A stretch of DNA of 34,466 nucleotides from Polyangiaceae bacterium (GCA_025937835.1 JAICQO010000073.1:1-34466), one strand, 5' to 3'. Counted from the stretch's first letter, positions 1 through 9,820 are shown. Made by a program: numbers and translations. Notes: generated by a model not told the origin, from the letters alone.

Positions 1-21
1 GCCTCATCCCGCCCTGCGGGG

Positions 22-90
22 TGGCTCCATGACCCTGGCGATCAGCTGGCTCCATGAGGGTGGCGAAACCCTCGGAACCTGGCTCCATGA
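22..90. repeat. Three direct copies of an 11-base motif (TGGCTCCATGA)
   Basis: The 11-mer TGGCTCCATGA occurs at 22-32, 47-57 and 80-90, each followed by a related GGCGA-type sequence. The irregular spacing (25 and 33 bases) and the motif length do not fit a CRISPR array. Together with the second repeat pair just downstream it looks like the multi-repeat end of a transposable element. A short open frame across the region is not convincing as a gene. Confidence 0.6.
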
Positions 91-126
91 GGCTGGCGAT
101 TGGCAGTTCCACGCCCGTCAAGAACG

Positions 127-172
127 TGTCACCTATGTTCCCGGTCTAATTTGTCACCTATGTACCCGGTCT
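127..172. repeat. Direct repeat pair resembling insertion-sequence terminal repeats
   Basis: TGTCACCTATGT followed by T or A and then CCCGGTCT occurs at 127-147 and again at 152-172, differing at one base and spaced 25 bases apart. Tandem repeats of this style (TGTCACCTATGT-N-CCCGGT) are, from memory, typical of the ends of IS21/IS481-like elements. No transposase is visible inside the window, so this is either one end of an element lying to the left or a solo remnant. Confidence 0.45.
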
Positions 173-374
173 GAACCCTTTTTTTTCGTTGACAGCTTTT
201 TGGGCACCCTCTGCTTCTGAGCGCTGACTCGTGCGCAATTGCCAATTGCGGCGCCGGCGGCGCGCAGCGTCGGCGTTTCGGCGAGAAATCGACTCACGAA
301 GCGTTCGCAGCGCTGATCGCCCCGCTATGCGCCTCTGAAAGGACCCGAAATCGCGGGTGTATAGGAGGTACATC

Positions 375-2162
375 ATGCTCACGCAGCTGCTCGCGCCTGC
401 GCATTCTCAGGGCTCGCTCGCCGGTCGCGTCCGAAGACGACCCGAGCGTCCGCATGCACCGGGCTGTTCGATCGAAGGGCTGCAGGCGCTCGACGCGGAG
501 CTGGCGCGTCGTGCTGGGGAGGCGGGGCGATTGCGCTTCGAGATGGGGCGCGGTCTCGACTTGCTCGAGCGCGGCGGCGGGCATCACGCGCTCGGCTTCT
601 CGTCGATCGAGGCGTACGCGCTCGAGCGCTGCGAGCGCTCGGCGAGCTGGACGCAGAAGGCGAGAGGGCTGGCGCGGCGGCTCGCGAGTCTGCCGGCGAT
701 TGAGGACGCGCTGATTTCTGGCTCGCTCAGCTGGAGCATGGCGGCGGTGTTGGCGACGGTCGCGTCTTTGGGCGACGCAGATTTCTGGCTCGCCGAGGCG
801 TCGCGCCGGACTGTGCGGGAAATGAAGGCCCTCGTGCTCGAGCGGCGGGGCGCTGCAGGTGAAGCGGACACTCTCGAAGCCGAAGCAGAGCTGCGTACCT
901 TGACGCTCACAGTGCCGCGCGAGGACGCCTGGTGCTTCGAGCAAGCAAAGTTGCTCGGCCGGCACCTGGGGGAGCGGACGAACGCCGCCTTCGTGCTGGG
1001 CCTGGTCGCCGAGTCGACCAGCACCTTGTGCAGCGCGCTGCCGAGCAACGCGATCGAGCTACCCGACGACGAGGCCATGAGCCCCCAGCGCGCCTGGGAG
1101 CGCGAGCTCGCGCGCATGCGGGGCGAAGCGGAAGAGCGCTGCGAATCACATTTCCGTCGCAGCCCCGAACGACGTGCGCACGTCGAGCCGTTGGTCTGGC
1201 CCGAGCAGCCTGAGGCCGTCGATCGGCAGCTGCGGGAGCTTTCGCGCGAATTGGTGGGGCGCGAGGTCGCGTTTGGGCGCGCGCTCGACGCTTTCTTTTC
1301 GGCCGATGGCTGGCGGCGGCTCGGTTATGCGACCGCGGCGCAGTATGCGCGCGAGCGGCTCGGCACGAGTCTATCCTCCGTGAAGGCCAAGCGGCGGCTC
1401 GTGAAGCGGCTCGGCCAGCTCGGATTTCTGGCCGGTGCGGTGGACCGTGGCGAGCTCGGCTACGAAGCGGCTCGGCTCGTCGCACAGATCGCGACTTGCG
1501 ATACGGTCGAGGCCTGGGCGACACGCGCCGCCGAGCGGACGCTGCGACACCTGCGCGAGGAGATTGACGCGGCCGAGTTGCTGGCGCGGTGGTCCGAGAG
1601 CACGGCCGTGCTCCCGCCGAGTGAGGCCGAAGTGGCGCGGGTGGAAGAGCTGGAGCGCGCCGTGACTACGGGCCAGATTTCTGCGCCGCCGACGTTGCCG
1701 CCAACGGCAGGAGCGCCGCCGGCGACCGTGACCCTGCACCTTCGGGTGAGCGCCGACACCGCGCGGGATTTCCGGCACTGGGAAGCCATTTATCTGCGCC
1801 ATCGCCGGTCTGCCCTGCGTGATACGACCTTCCTGCGCTTCGCTTGCGAGCTCTTCCTCCACACGTGGCGCCCCCGCGGCTTCGACGTGGAATACGCTCA
1901 CATCTACGAGCGTGATCGCCATCGCTGTCAGAGTCCGTGTTGCGGGCGCCGGGACGTGACGCCGCATCACCTGCGCTTCCGGTCGCAGGGCGGCGACGAC
2001 TCGGACGAGAACCTGACCAGCCTCTGCACCTGGTGCCACCTCGAAGGCATTCATCGGGGACAGATTTCTGCGATGCCTCCCGCGTCCAGGATCCGCTGGA
2101 CCTTCGGGCGCAGCGCGCACACCGTGGTGGAGGGCAGGCGGCGAACGCGAGCAAGCGACTGA
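375..2162 (+). CDS. HNH endonuclease domain protein
   Basis: Protein of 595 residues. The ATG at 375 is chosen because a perfect AGGAGG (363-368) lies 6 bases upstream; an in-frame start at 357 lies ahead of that site. The long N-terminal part is Arg/Glu/Leu-rich, probably helical, and seems to contain two related halves with a motif of the form LGY/LGF-x-(S/T)-(A/I)-x-x-YA-x-ER. A linker rich in Pro, Thr and Ala follows. The C-terminus carries a treble-clef HNH signature: C518, C522, C523, H531-H532, N546, C551-x2-C554-H555 and H560, the usual metal- and DNA-binding layout of HNH nucleases. Stand-alone HNH proteins of this build are common, often multicopy, in myxobacteria and actinobacteria and their role is mostly unknown. 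It stands alone next to transposon-like repeats, so a mobile origin is possible. Confidence 0.8.
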   Translation: MLTQLLAPAHSQGSLAGRVRRRPERPHAPGCSIEGLQALDAELARRAGEAGRLRFEMGRGLDLLERGGGHHALGFSSIEAYALERCERSASWTQKARGLARRLASLPAIEDALISGSLSWSMAAVLATVASLGDADFWLAEASRRTVREMKALVLERRGAAGEADTLEAEAELRTLTLTVPREDAWCFEQAKLLGRHLGERTNAAFVLGLVAESTSTLCSALPSNAIELPDDEAMSPQRAWERELARMRGEAEERCESHFRRSPERRAHVEPLVWPEQPEAVDRQLRELSRELVGREVAFGRALDAFFSADGWRRLGYATAAQYARERLGTSLSSVKAKRRLVKRLGQLGFLAGAVDRGELGYEAARLVAQIATCDTVEAWATRAAERTLRHLREEIDAAELLARWSESTAVLPPSEAEVARVEELERAVTTGQISAPPTLPPTAGAPPATVTLHLRVSADTARDFRHWEAIYLRHRRSALRDTTFLRFACELFLHTWRPRGFDVEYAHIYERDRHRCQSPCCGRRDVTPHHLRFRSQGGDDSDENLTSLCTWCHLEGIHRGQISAMPPASRIRWTFGRSAHTVVEGRRRTRASD

Positions 2163-2402
2163 TAGCTACGCTCTGCTCACTGATCAGTACGATGAGCGCC
2201 GTCGCGGCCTGACGACGTAGTTCGAATCGCCGTCGGCTTCCGCGCCTGCCCATAACCGGCGAGCACGCTCGTCCCGCGTGTCACCAAGACCGCCGCGGCG
2301 CGACGGCTGAATCGACGACGAGCTCAGTGCCGAGGGCGGCTCCTCGACGCAGGTCTGACACGTCCCACGCGCGCACCAGCAGCGCCGCCGGAACCGCGAT
2401 CG

Positions 2403-3749
2403 TCAGTGCAGCGTGACGAGCTCTTCCGCGGCCGTGGGGTGGATGGCCATGGTGCGATCGAGGTCGGCTTTGAGGGCGCCCATCTTCACGGCGACGGCGA
2501 AGCCTTGAATCAATTCGTCGGCGCCCTGGCCCACGGTGTGGATGCCGAGGATGCGCTCTTCTTCACCGGCGACGACGAGCTTCATCGCGGTCACGGATTT
2601 TCGAGCGGTGACGGCGTGGTACAGGTTCGTGAAGCGTGTGACGTAGACGCGCACGGCGTCGCCGTACTGGGCGCGCGCTTGCTCTTCGGTGAGGCCGACC
2701 ACGCCGATCGGCGGGTGTGAAAAGATCACCGTGGGGATGGCGTCGTAGTCGACGCAGGCTTCGGGTTGGCCGCCGAAGAGGCGATCGGCGAGCCGGCGGC
2801 CGGCGGCGATCGCGACGGGCGTGAGCTGCGGACGCGCCGTCACGTCGCCAATCGCGTAAGTGTTGGGGACGCTCGTCGCCTGATATGGGTCGACGGCGAT
2901 CGTGCCGTCCAGATTGAGCTGCGCACCGATCGTCTCGAGTCCGAGCTCGTCGATGTTCGGACGCCGCCCGGTCGCCCAGAGCACGGCGTCGAATAGGCCG
3001 AACGTGGTGCCGTCGGGACCGCGCGCCACGAGACCGTCCGGGGTGCGCTCGAGGCTCGCCGTCAGCCAGTTGGGGACGAAGGCGACGCCGCGCTGGATCA
3101 GCTCGTCCGCCAAGGTGCGGCGCACTAGATCGTCGAAGCGCGACAGGGGCAGCGGGCCGCGGCACGCCAGGGTCACGACTCCGCCGAGCGCGCGCGCAAT
3201 GCCGGCGAGCTCGACGGCGATGTAGCCGCCGCCGAGCACCAGCAGACGCTTGGGTACGGCGTCGAGCTCGAACCAGTCGTCGGAAGTGATGCCGAGCTCG
3301 GCGCCGGGAACGGCCGGCACCACGGGGCGCGAGCCCGTCGCGATCAGGATGTGCTGGGCCGTGAGCTGCTTGTCGCCGATCGCGACCACGCCGGGCGCTG
3401 CGAAGCGCGCCGTGCCCGGGATGACGTCGACGCCCTCGCTCGCGAGGTGACCGGCATAGATCTGGTTCAGCTTCCGAACGTGAGCGCGGTTGCCGGTGTG
3501 CAGGCGCGCGTGGTCGAGCGTGACCTCGCCACCCACGAGGATGCCGTAGTCGGCGAGGTCCGTGAGGCGCTCGGCCAGGTCACCGGCGTTCCACTGGATT
3601 TTTTTGGGCACGCAACCACGGTTGACGCAGGTCCCCCCGAGCTCGGCGCGTTCGACGAGTGCGACTTTGGCCCCGTATCTCCGGGCGCGACGGGCCGAAG
3701 CCACGCCGCCGCTGCCGCCGCCAATCACCAGATAATCCAGGGTCTCCAT
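2403..3749 (-). CDS. gor: Glutathione-disulfide reductase
   Basis: FAD-dependent cytosolic enzyme that reduces oxidised glutathione with NADPH; 448 residues, normal for the family. Visible features: the FAD-binding GGGSGG near residue 10; the redox-active pair C41-x4-C46 within [13 protein letters not shown]; a second nucleotide-binding GGGYIAVE motif near residue 175 followed by two arginines in [11 protein letters not shown], which in this family select NADPH; a second FAD motif (YAIGD); and the C-terminal H437-P-T-A-A-E442 that supplies the catalytic His/Glu dyad. The CVNRGC form and the HPTAAEE tail point to glutathione reductase rather than lipoamide or mercuric reductase. GGAG lies about 6 bases before the ATG. 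It is divergent from the membrane protein gene at 3822 with a 72-base shared upstream region. A trypanothione or other low-molecular-weight thiol substrate is less likely but not excluded. Confidence 0.93.
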   Translation of the reverse strand: METLDYLVIGGGSGGVASARRARRYGAKVALVERAELGGTCVNRGCVPKKIQWNAGDLAERLTDLADYGILVGGEVTLDHARLHTGNRAHVRKLNQIYAGHLASEGVDVIPGTARFAAPGVVAIGDKQLTAQHILIATGSRPVVPAVPGAELGITSDDWFELDAVPKRLLVLGGGYIAVELAGIARALGGVVTLACRGPLPLSRFDDLVRRTLADELIQRGVAFVPNWLTASLERTPDGLVARGPDGTTFGLFDAVLWATGRRPNIDELGLETIGAQLNLDGTIAVDPYQATSVPNTYAIGDVTARPQLTPVAIAAGRRLADRLFGGQPEACVDYDAIPTVIFSHPPIGVVGLTEEQARAQYGDAVRVYVTRFTNLYHAVTARKSVTAMKLVVAGEEERILGIHTVGQGADELIQGFAVAVKMGALKADLDRTMAIHPTAAEELVTLH

Positions 3750-3821
3750 CTCGTTCTCCGCGAGCTGCTCGTTTCCAGTATAGAGTGGGCCGCGGCGCGG
3801 GTCCCCTCGGCGCCTGGACGC

Positions 3822-5558
3822 ATGCAGCGCATCGATTTCTACAAGCTCGAGCGACCGATCCAGGAACGTTTCGTGGCCTCGGCGAGAGGCACGTCACCCC
3901 CGGCACCTCTGGCCAGCCATCGAGAAGCCGTCCCCAGGGGCGTGCTGCTGTGGGGTGCGATCAGCGCCGTCGCGCTGGTGGCGTTGTTCTGGCTGGGTTC
4001 GGTCGGCTACGGCGATCTGCAGAGCAGCGTCGCGCTCCAGCCTGGCTGGCTACTCATCGGCTACGCGGGGCTCGGGCTGCTCTCGGTCTTCGCAGGCATC
4101 CGCGCGGCGGCGCTGTACTTGCGGGAAGAAGCCATGCCGTTCCCGCGGGCGGTGTTTTTGTTTCCCTCGGGGCTGATCGATACGCGCGGCCGCGAGCTCG
4201 TGGTGCGACCGCTGTCGGAGCTCTCGAAGGCGAACGTCGGCAACAAGAGCCTTTCGGTCTCGTTCAACGACGGCTTCTCGTTCAAGTTCCGGCTCGCCGA
4301 TAGCGCGCGGCCCGCGGAGCTCGAGCGGCTGCTCGGCGAATACGGCGCGCGCTTCAGCCTGAACCCGGACGCGGCGCCCGTCAGCAATCGCGAGATCGCC
4401 GCCTACGATCCGCTGAAAGACAACGGCTTCAGTAACCCCTTCTCGCCGACGGAGGCGATGAAGCCGCCCAAGCTCAAGTTCCAGATCCTGGGCCCGCTGA
4501 TCGCGCTCGTGCTGGGCCCGGCCATCGGCTACGCCGTGTTTTCAGCCAGAAATAGCCTGGCGGAAGAGGCGCTGTACAGCTCGGCGCGGGCCGAAAAGTC
4601 GAAGGCGGCCTACGAAGCGTACGTCGCGCGCGGCGGGCAGCGGCCGGAGATCCTCGAGATCTTGCTGCCGCGCACCGAGCTCGCGGCGATCGTCGAGAAG
4701 AACGATCTGGCGGCGCTCGAGAGCTACGCGGCGTCGCGACGCCAATCGGAGATCTGGCCGGAGATCGAGAACGCGCTCGCGAAGGCGCTCACGGCCGAGC
4801 TCGAGCGCGTGAAGCAGCTCGGCACGCGCGCGGCGCTACGCGAGTTCGAGGCCAAGTACGGCAAGCATGAAATGATCGTGCCGGCGCTCGAGCAAGCGAT
4901 CAGCGACCACCGAGCGCGCGCCCTCGCGAAGTTCGCCCAGGTGGCGAAGCCGAACCCGGAGGTGCTCGATTTCTTCGAGCGGCTTCTGATCTACGCCGAC
5001 GAGCACGGGCCGAAGCTCGAGCTGAAGTTCAAGCGCAAGCTCGCCGACACGGTGGCGCGCACCGAAAACCGGCTGCGAAAGAGCATTTTCTACGGGGGCG
5101 AGGCCTCGCTGCCCACTCAATACTTCGACGCCAAGCGCTCGGAAGGCCGCGAAGCGACGGTCGCCAAGACGCTGCTCGAGCAGTTCGCGCGCGCGTTCCC
5201 GGCCGACACGCTCTCGCTCGAGCCGTCGGGCGTGCTCGAGGACGCGAGCGAAGACTTGCCGAAGGTGCAGGCGCCCACGCTCTTGTTCGCTCACCGGACG
5301 GAGATGTCCGGCGAGTACCTATCGGCAGAGCCGCGCGCCGCCTACACCGGCGTGGGCTTCCTGTGCCGAGTGAGCTTGCAGATCCCCGGGGACGACAAGC
5401 CGTACGAGTTCAAGTCCTCGACCTGGCAAGCGCCCGGGCTGCGCGAGATCCGCAACGGCGCAAGCTTCGAAGCGATCTACACGGAGATGGCCGACAAGGC
5501 CTTCACCAAGCTCACCAAGCGCTTCACGAACGATTTGCTGCCGGGGCTCGCGGAGTAG
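3822..5558 (+). CDS. Conserved membrane protein of unknown function
   Basis: Not recognised. The open frame extends far upstream across gor, so the ATG at 3822, the first one clear of gor, is taken as start, giving 578 residues. Visible: a short cytosolic leader with IDFYKLERP, transmembrane segments at about 41-60 and 76-100, a soluble segment of about 120 residues containing a short beta-rich patch, a third hydrophobic helix at about 221-240, then about 340 residues, largely charged alpha-helix rich in Glu, Lys, Arg and Ala, probably partly coiled coil. No catalytic motif is seen. A TATAGA hexamer at 3779-3784 could serve as its minus-10 element. Codon use matches its neighbours. It faces away from gor and ends 81 bases before the convergent receiver gene; nothing in the context assigns a role. 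Confidence 0.8.
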   Translation: MQRIDFYKLERPIQERFVASARGTSPPAPLASHREAVPRGVLLWGAISAVALVALFWLGSVGYGDLQSSVALQPGWLLIGYAGLGLLSVFAGIRAAALYLREEAMPFPRAVFLFPSGLIDTRGRELVVRPLSELSKANVGNKSLSVSFNDGFSFKFRLADSARPAELERLLGEYGARFSLNPDAAPVSNREIAAYDPLKDNGFSNPFSPTEAMKPPKLKFQILGPLIALVLGPAIGYAVFSARNSLAEEALYSSARAEKSKAAYEAYVARGGQRPEILEILLPRTELAAIVEKNDLAALESYAASRRQSEIWPEIENALAKALTAELERVKQLGTRAALREFEAKYGKHEMIVPALEQAISDHRARALAKFAQVAKPNPEVLDFFERLLIYADEHGPKLELKFKRKLADTVARTENRLRKSIFYGGEASLPTQYFDAKRSEGREATVAKTLLEQFARAFPADTLSLEPSGVLEDASEDLPKVQAPTLLFAHRTEMSGEYLSAEPRAAYTGVGFLCRVSLQIPGDDKPYEFKSSTWQAPGLREIRNGASFEAIYTEMADKAFTKLTKRFTNDLLPGLAE

Positions 5559-5639
5559 CTAGACCTGTTCTCCCCACGCGCTCACTGTTTTCGTCCGAGT
5601 TTTCCGCCAATCTCGGCAAGTTCCTAACCGCTTGTCGCT

Positions 5640-6137
5640 TTAGACAATCACCACCCCGCCTGGCCGCGAGGCGCGCTCGGCCCAGCGCATCACGCTCAAG
5701 AGCTCGAGAGCCGTGGAAGGCTTCGGGATCGAGGCGTGGGCAAGGTGCCGGACGTGCTCTGGTCCAAGCGTCGTGACTTGAGACGAGTGGATGATGCGCA
5801 CAGTCCCGGGATGAGACCGGCGCAGCTCGGCGAGCAGCTCGAAGCCGTCGATCGAGGGCATCGACAGGTCGGTGAGCACGACGTCGAAGCGGCCTTCGAG
5901 CAAGGCGCGCATGGCCTGGCGGCCGTCGGACGCCATGTGGATCTCCCAAATTGGCTCGGAGATGTGCAGGACGCGGCGCAGCCCAGCGAGCACCCCGGGG
6001 TCGTCGTCGACCAGCAGGATACGCGGGCGAGTGGTGCGCGGCGCCGGTTTCGAGGAGATCGTGCCAGCCATCATGGGCGTCTGGTGTGCAAGCCGTGGGC
6101 CAGCCGCTCGACGCACCCCGATGTGGTCTCGCGTCAC
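5640..6137 (-). CDS. Single-domain response regulator (receiver only)
   Basis: CheY-like receiver of 165 residues if started at the GTG at 6137, which overlaps the TGA of the upstream cyclotransferase gene by four bases (GTGA). An ATG-ATG at 6074/6071 would give about 144 residues starting just before the receiver fold and is equally plausible. Using the long numbering, the acidic pocket is D44-D46, the phospho-acceptor is D90 in VVLTD-LSMP, the switch Ser lies in IIHSS, and the conserved Lys is K139 in IPKP. No output domain follows, so it probably acts by protein-protein contact or in a phosphorelay. No kinase gene is next to it. The four-base overlap argues for an operon with the gamma-glutamylcyclotransferase-like gene. 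Confidence 0.85.
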   Translation of the reverse strand: MTRDHIGVRRAAGPRLAHQTPMMAGTISSKPAPRTTRPRILLVDDDPGVLAGLRRVLHISEPIWEIHMASDGRQAMRALLEGRFDVVLTDLSMPSIDGFELLAELRRSHPGTVRIIHSSQVTTLGPEHVRHLAHASIPKPSTALELLSVMRWAERASRPGGVVIV

Positions 6138-6475
6138 CAGACGTCGCCGTCGAACACCGGAGCGCGAGCAACCAGCTCCGCCGTCGCGCAGTAGGCGAGC
6201 GCGGTGCTGCCGTCTTCGAGGCGCACCGCGCCGCGCTCGTAGTCATCACCCTCGAAGCGATCGAGCTCGACGAGCAACGCCTCCGTGACTTCGAAGAGCT
6301 CGCCCGCGATCGAACGGCAGCCGGAGCTGAGCGCCGGGTACTCGCCGAGGTCGAGCAGGCGATACTCGGGCAGGGTGCGAGCCACGCCGACGAAGCGTGC
6401 GCCGCCGAGCTCGGCGTGGTGACGGCGGCCTCGCTTGAGAGATCCGTAGACGAAGAGCAAGGTCGAGTCGGCCAC
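6134..6475 (-). CDS. Gamma-glutamylcyclotransferase-like protein (AIG2/YtfP type)
   Basis: Small cytosolic protein of the GGCT-like fold. The N-terminal signature FVYGSLKRG is that of the AIG2/YtfP group, followed by a YRLLDLGEYPAL loop, a GELFEV strand and LDRFEGDDYERG, where the family places its catalytic Glu. Related enzymes release 5-oxoproline from gamma-glutamyl amines or peptides, including in glutathione turnover, but the substrate here cannot be told from sequence. The GTG at 6475 puts the start next to the conserved domain (113 residues). The frame is open to an ATG at 6538, but the extra 21 residues are unlike the family. No good Shine-Dalgarno sequence is seen for either. The stop overlaps the start of the receiver gene. 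Confidence 0.8.
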   Translation of the reverse strand: MADSTLLFVYGSLKRGRRHHAELGGARFVGVARTLPEYRLLDLGEYPALSSGCRSIAGELFEVTEALLVELDRFEGDDYERGAVRLEDGSTALAYCATAELVARAPVFDGDVW

Positions 6476-6719
6476 GGCGGCGGCCCAGGATAGTCGCTTG
6501 TTTCCGAGTTGCCGGGAGCTGCACGAAAATCCGCGCATCCTCGCGAAACCGAGCCGGCCCCTCGCCTGGCCCGGCCGTCGGAGCTGCGCAACCGAGCAGC
6601 CTGATCCCCGTCATCCGCTCGCTCCGGTTGCCACGCAAGCGGCGCTGGACTACTCCGCTCGGGCAAATGCTCGGCGTTCGGTCGCAGAGCGATCGAGCGC
6701 ACTGCGAGGAGCAACGAAG

Positions 6720-7658
6720 ATGGCAAGAAAGAAGATCGGTCTGATCGGCGCCGGCAACATCGGCGGTGAGCTCGCGAACCTGGCGGTCCTGAAGCAGCTC
6801 GGCGACGTCGTGCTGTTCGACATCCCGGCCAAGGAAAACTTCGCCAAGGGCAAGGCCCTCGACCTGGAGCAGGCCACGTCGCTGTCCGGAGCGGACGCGC
6901 ACGTGACCGGCACGGGCAAGTGGGAAGACGTGGCGGGCGCGGACGTGCTGATCGTCACGGCCGGCATCCCGCGCAAGCCGGGCCAGTCGCGCGACGACCT
7001 GGTGGCGACCAACCTGCCGATCATCCGCGACGTCGCGGACAACGCCAAGAAGCACTGCCCGAACGCGTTCGTGATCGTGATCAGCAACCCGCTCGATGCG
7101 ATGGTCTACGAGTTCAAGCGCCGCACCGGCTTCGACGCGAAGAAGGTCGTCGGCATGGCCGGCGTGCTGGACAGCGCGCGCTTCGCGCTGTTCCTCGCGC
7201 GCGAGACCGGCGCCAGCATCAAGGACGTGCGCGCGATGGTGCTCGGCGGCCACGGCGACGACATGGTGCCGGCCCTCGCCTACACCACGATCAACGGCGT
7301 GCCCGTGCGCCAGCTCGTCGCCAAGGAGACGCTCGCCAAGATCGTCGATCGCACCCGCAAGGGCGGCGGCGAGATCGTCAGCCTGATGGGCACGAGCGCG
7401 TACTACGCGCCGGCCGCGGCCGCGATCGCCATGGCCGAGGCCTACCTCGGCGATCAGAAGCGTCTGTTGCCGTCGGCCGCGTACCTGACCGGTCAGTACG
7501 GCTGCAAGGATCTGTACGTCGGCGTGCCCGTGATCATCGGCAAGGGCGGCGTCGAGAAGATCATCGAGGTCGAGCTCGACGAAGAAGAGCGCGGCATGCT
7601 GAAGAAGAGCATCGACAGCGTGCAGAAGGTCGTCGACGTCGTCAAAGCCTCGGCCTGA
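6720..7658 (+). CDS. mdh: Malate dehydrogenase (LDH-like type)
   Basis: NAD-dependent malate/oxaloacetate interconversion in the TCA cycle; 312 residues, the normal size for the lactate-dehydrogenase-like bacterial class. Visible: dinucleotide-binding GAGNIGG (10-16), D34 at the end of strand beta-2 indicating NAD preference, substrate-binding R85 and R91 in [13 protein letters not shown]123 in SNPLD, the catalytic pair D151 and H178 (LDSARF and GGHGDD), and R154. An Arg in the mobile loop (where lactate dehydrogenase has Gln) marks malate specificity. Start ATG at 6720 with GAGGA 9 bases upstream; the longer open frame reads into the upstream intergenic region. First gene of the mdh-sucC-sucD cluster. 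Confidence 0.95.
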   Translation: MARKKIGLIGAGNIGGELANLAVLKQLGDVVLFDIPAKENFAKGKALDLEQATSLSGADAHVTGTGKWEDVAGADVLIVTAGIPRKPGQSRDDLVATNLPIIRDVADNAKKHCPNAFVIVISNPLDAMVYEFKRRTGFDAKKVVGMAGVLDSARFALFLARETGASIKDVRAMVLGGHGDDMVPALAYTTINGVPVRQLVAKETLAKIVDRTRKGGGEIVSLMGTSAYYAPAAAAIAMAEAYLGDQKRLLPSAAYLTGQYGCKDLYVGVPVIIGKGGVEKIIEVELDEEERGMLKKSIDSVQKVVDVVKASA

Positions 7659-7704
7659 AGCAGGTCGCCGCCTTCCCACCCAGTTCCCAGAGATAGCCTG
7701 CCAA

Positions 7705-8904
7705 ATGAAAATCCACGAGTACCAGGGCAAGCAGATCTTCGAGCGCTACGGGATCCCCGTCCCGCGCGGCGAAGCGTGTTTCAGCGCGGAGGAGGTCGAG
7801 GCCGCAGCCAAGCGCCTGATCGAGGCGACGGGCAACGAGGTCGTCGTCGTCAAGGCGCAGATCCACGCCGGCGGTCGCGGCAAGGGCGGCGGCGTGAAGG
7901 TGGTGAAGGGTGCCGCGGCGGCGCGGGCCGCAGCCGAGAAGCTGCTCGGTTCGCGGCTCGTGACGCACCAGACCGGTCCCGAAGGGCAGCTCGTGCAGCG
8001 GCTGTACGTCGAGCAAGGGCTCGACATCGCTCGCGAGCTGTACCTCGGCCTGGTCGTCGATCGCGAGCAGCGCCGCATCGTCTTCATGGCTTCGACCGAA
8101 GGCGGAGTGGAAATCGAGAAGGTGGCCGAGGAGACCCCCGAGAAGATCCTGACCGAGCACGTGGACCCGGTCAGCGGTGGCCTCGCGGGCTATCAGACGC
8201 GCAAGCTCGGCTTCGGCCTCGAAATCGGCAAGGGCAGCCCCACACCGAAGGAGACGCTGGCCGAGTTCTCGAAGATCCTGAGCAAGCTCGCCGTGCTGTT
8301 CGACAAGGAGGATTGCTCGCTGTGCGAGATCAATCCGCTGATCGTGACCAAGCAGGGGAAAATCGTGGCGCTGGACTCGAAGATCAACTTCGACGACAAC
8401 GCCGCGGGCCGCCACAAAGAGTGGAGCGGCCTGATGGACAAGGCCGAGGAAGATCCGGTCGAGCTCGAGGCCCAGGAAGCGGGCCTGAACTACGTGTCGC
8501 TCGACGGTGACATCGGCTGCCTGGTGAACGGCGCGGGGCTGGCGATGGCCACGATGGACATCATCAAGTACCACGGCGGCAAGCCCGCGAACTTCCTCGA
8601 CGTGGGCGGCGGCGCCAACCAGGAGCAGGTCGAGAAGGCCTTCCGCATGATCCTGTCGAGCCCGAAGGTGAAGGGCATCTTCGTCAACATCTTCGGCGGC
8701 ATCATGCGCTGCGACGTGATCGCGGAAGGTGTGGTGGCGGCGACGCGCGGGCTCGGCCTCAAGGTGCCGCTCGTGGTCCGGCTCGAAGGCACCAACGTCG
8801 AGCTCGGCAAGAAGATCCTGAACGACAGTGGGCTCAAGATTCAGTCGGCCGACAGCATGGCCGACGGCGCGAAGAAGATCGTGGCTGCCGTCAGCGGCGT
8901 GTGA
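7705..8904 (+). CDS. sucC: Succinyl-CoA ligase, beta subunit
   Basis: Beta subunit (399 residues, normal length) of the TCA-cycle enzyme that couples succinyl-CoA cleavage to ADP or GDP phosphorylation. The N-terminal ATP-grasp domain opens with [12 protein letters not shown] and carries the glycine-rich [12 protein letters not shown] loop near residues 52-63; the CEINPL motif supplies a metal ligand; the C-terminal ligase domain shows NFLDVGGGA and [11 protein letters not shown], the latter typical for binding the phosphohistidine loop of the partner. It begins 46 bases after mdh. No clear Shine-Dalgarno is present; TAGCCT lies 5 bases before the ATG, possibly chance. Confidence 0.96.
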   Translation: MKIHEYQGKQIFERYGIPVPRGEACFSAEEVEAAAKRLIEATGNEVVVVKAQIHAGGRGKGGGVKVVKGAAAARAAAEKLLGSRLVTHQTGPEGQLVQRLYVEQGLDIARELYLGLVVDREQRRIVFMASTEGGVEIEKVAEETPEKILTEHVDPVSGGLAGYQTRKLGFGLEIGKGSPTPKETLAEFSKILSKLAVLFDKEDCSLCEINPLIVTKQGKIVALDSKINFDDNAAGRHKEWSGLMDKAEEDPVELEAQEAGLNYVSLDGDIGCLVNGAGLAMATMDIIKYHGGKPANFLDVGGGANQEQVEKAFRMILSSPKVKGIFVNIFGGIMRCDVIAEGVVAATRGLGLKVPLVVRLEGTNVELGKKILNDSGLKIQSADSMADGAKKIVAAVSGV

Positions 8905-8925
8905 CCGGTAAAGGACCAGAAGATC

Positions 8926-9819
8926 ATGTCTGTGCTCGTCGATAAAAACACGCGCGTCGTCGTTCAGGGCCTCACCGGCTCGGCCGGCTCCTTCCACGCC
9001 AAGCAGTGCATCGCTTACGGCACCCAGATCGTGGCCGGCGTCACGCCGGGCCGCGGCGGAGAAACCTTCACGGCCGAGGGTGCCGACAAGAAGCCGGTCA
9101 GCGTGCCGGTGTTCGACACCGTCGCCGAGTCGGTGAAGAAGACCGGCGCCGACGTCTCCTGCATCTTCGTGCCCGCGCTCGGCGCCGCCGACGCCATCCT
9201 CGAGGCCTTCGACGCCGGCTGCCGGCTGATCGTGTGCATCACCGAAGGCATTCCGGTGACCGACATGATCCGCGTGCGCCGAACGCTCGAAGGTCAGCCG
9301 GTGCGCCTGATCGGCCCGAACTGCCCCGGCATCATCACGCCGGGCGCTTGCAAGATCGGCATCATGCCGGGCCACATTCACCGCCCGGGGCCGATCGGCG
9401 TGGTCTCGCGCTCCGGCACCCTCACCTACGAGGCGGTCGGGCAGCTCACCGCGCTCGGTCTCGGTCAGTCGACGTGCATCGGCATCGGCGGCGATCCCGT
9501 CGGCGGCCTGGACTTCGTCGACGTGCTCCAGCTCTTCAACGAAGACCCGGGCACCGAAGCCGTGATGATGATGGGCGAGATCGGCGGCAACGCCGAGGAG
9601 CGCGCCGCCGAGTACATCAAGAAGCACATGAAAAAGCCGGTGGCGGCCTTCATTGCCGGCACCACGGCTCCGCCTGGCAAGCGCATGGGCCACGCCGGCG
9701 CCATCATTTCCGGCGGCAAGGGCACCGCGGGCGACAAGATCAAGGCGCTCGAATCGGCCGGAGTCAAAGTCGCGCCGTCCCCCGCGGACATGGGCACGAC
9801 CTTGAAGAGTCTGCTGTAG
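8926..9819 (+). CDS. sucD: Succinyl-CoA ligase, alpha subunit
   Basis: Alpha subunit, 297 residues. The N-terminal CoA-binding domain has VQGLTG near residues 13-18, a variant of the usual GFTGKQG loop (here [10 protein letters not shown]). [11 protein letters not shown] and SRSGTLTYE are standard family motifs. H256 in MGHAGAI is the residue phosphorylated during catalysis, followed by the glycine-rich SGGKGTA loop. AAAGGA precedes the ATG by about 11 bases. It starts 21 bases after sucC and is certainly co-transcribed with it. The stop is followed immediately by three stable hairpins before ndk. Confidence 0.96.
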   Translation: MSVLVDKNTRVVVQGLTGSAGSFHAKQCIAYGTQIVAGVTPGRGGETFTAEGADKKPVSVPVFDTVAESVKKTGADVSCIFVPALGAADAILEAFDAGCRLIVCITEGIPVTDMIRVRRTLEGQPVRLIGPNCPGIITPGACKIGIMPGHIHRPGPIGVVSRSGTLTYEAVGQLTALGLGQSTCIGIGGDPVGGLDFVDVLQLFNEDPGTEAVMMMGEIGGNAEERAAEYIKKHMKKPVAAFIAGTTAPPGKRMGHAGAIISGGKGTAGDKIKALESAGVKVAPSPADMGTTLKSLL

Positions 9820-9820
9820 T

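Noticed and set aside
22-90. Possible CRISPR repeats
   Set aside because: Only three 11-base copies with unequal spacing and no cas genes.
29-220. 63-residue frame over the repeats
   Set aside because: It is built from the direct repeats, has no ribosome-binding site and no protein-like composition.
2215-2230. GTTCGAATC, like a tRNA T-loop
   Set aside because: No 5-bp T-stem, anticodon arm or acceptor stem can be drawn around it.
3351-3821. Upstream extension of the membrane protein frame
   Set aside because: It overlaps gor on the other strand and its residues are not protein-like; the ATG at 3822 lies after the shared promoter region.
6246-7730. 494-residue minus-strand frame
   Set aside because: It is opposite mdh and reads low-complexity sequence; its end runs through the real cyclotransferase gene in a different frame.
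7642-9693. 683-residue open frame on the minus strand
   Set aside because: It lies opposite sucC and sucD, whose family motifs are complete. High GC at third positions produces long antisense frames, and the translation is rich in His, Asp, Arg and Ala with no motif.
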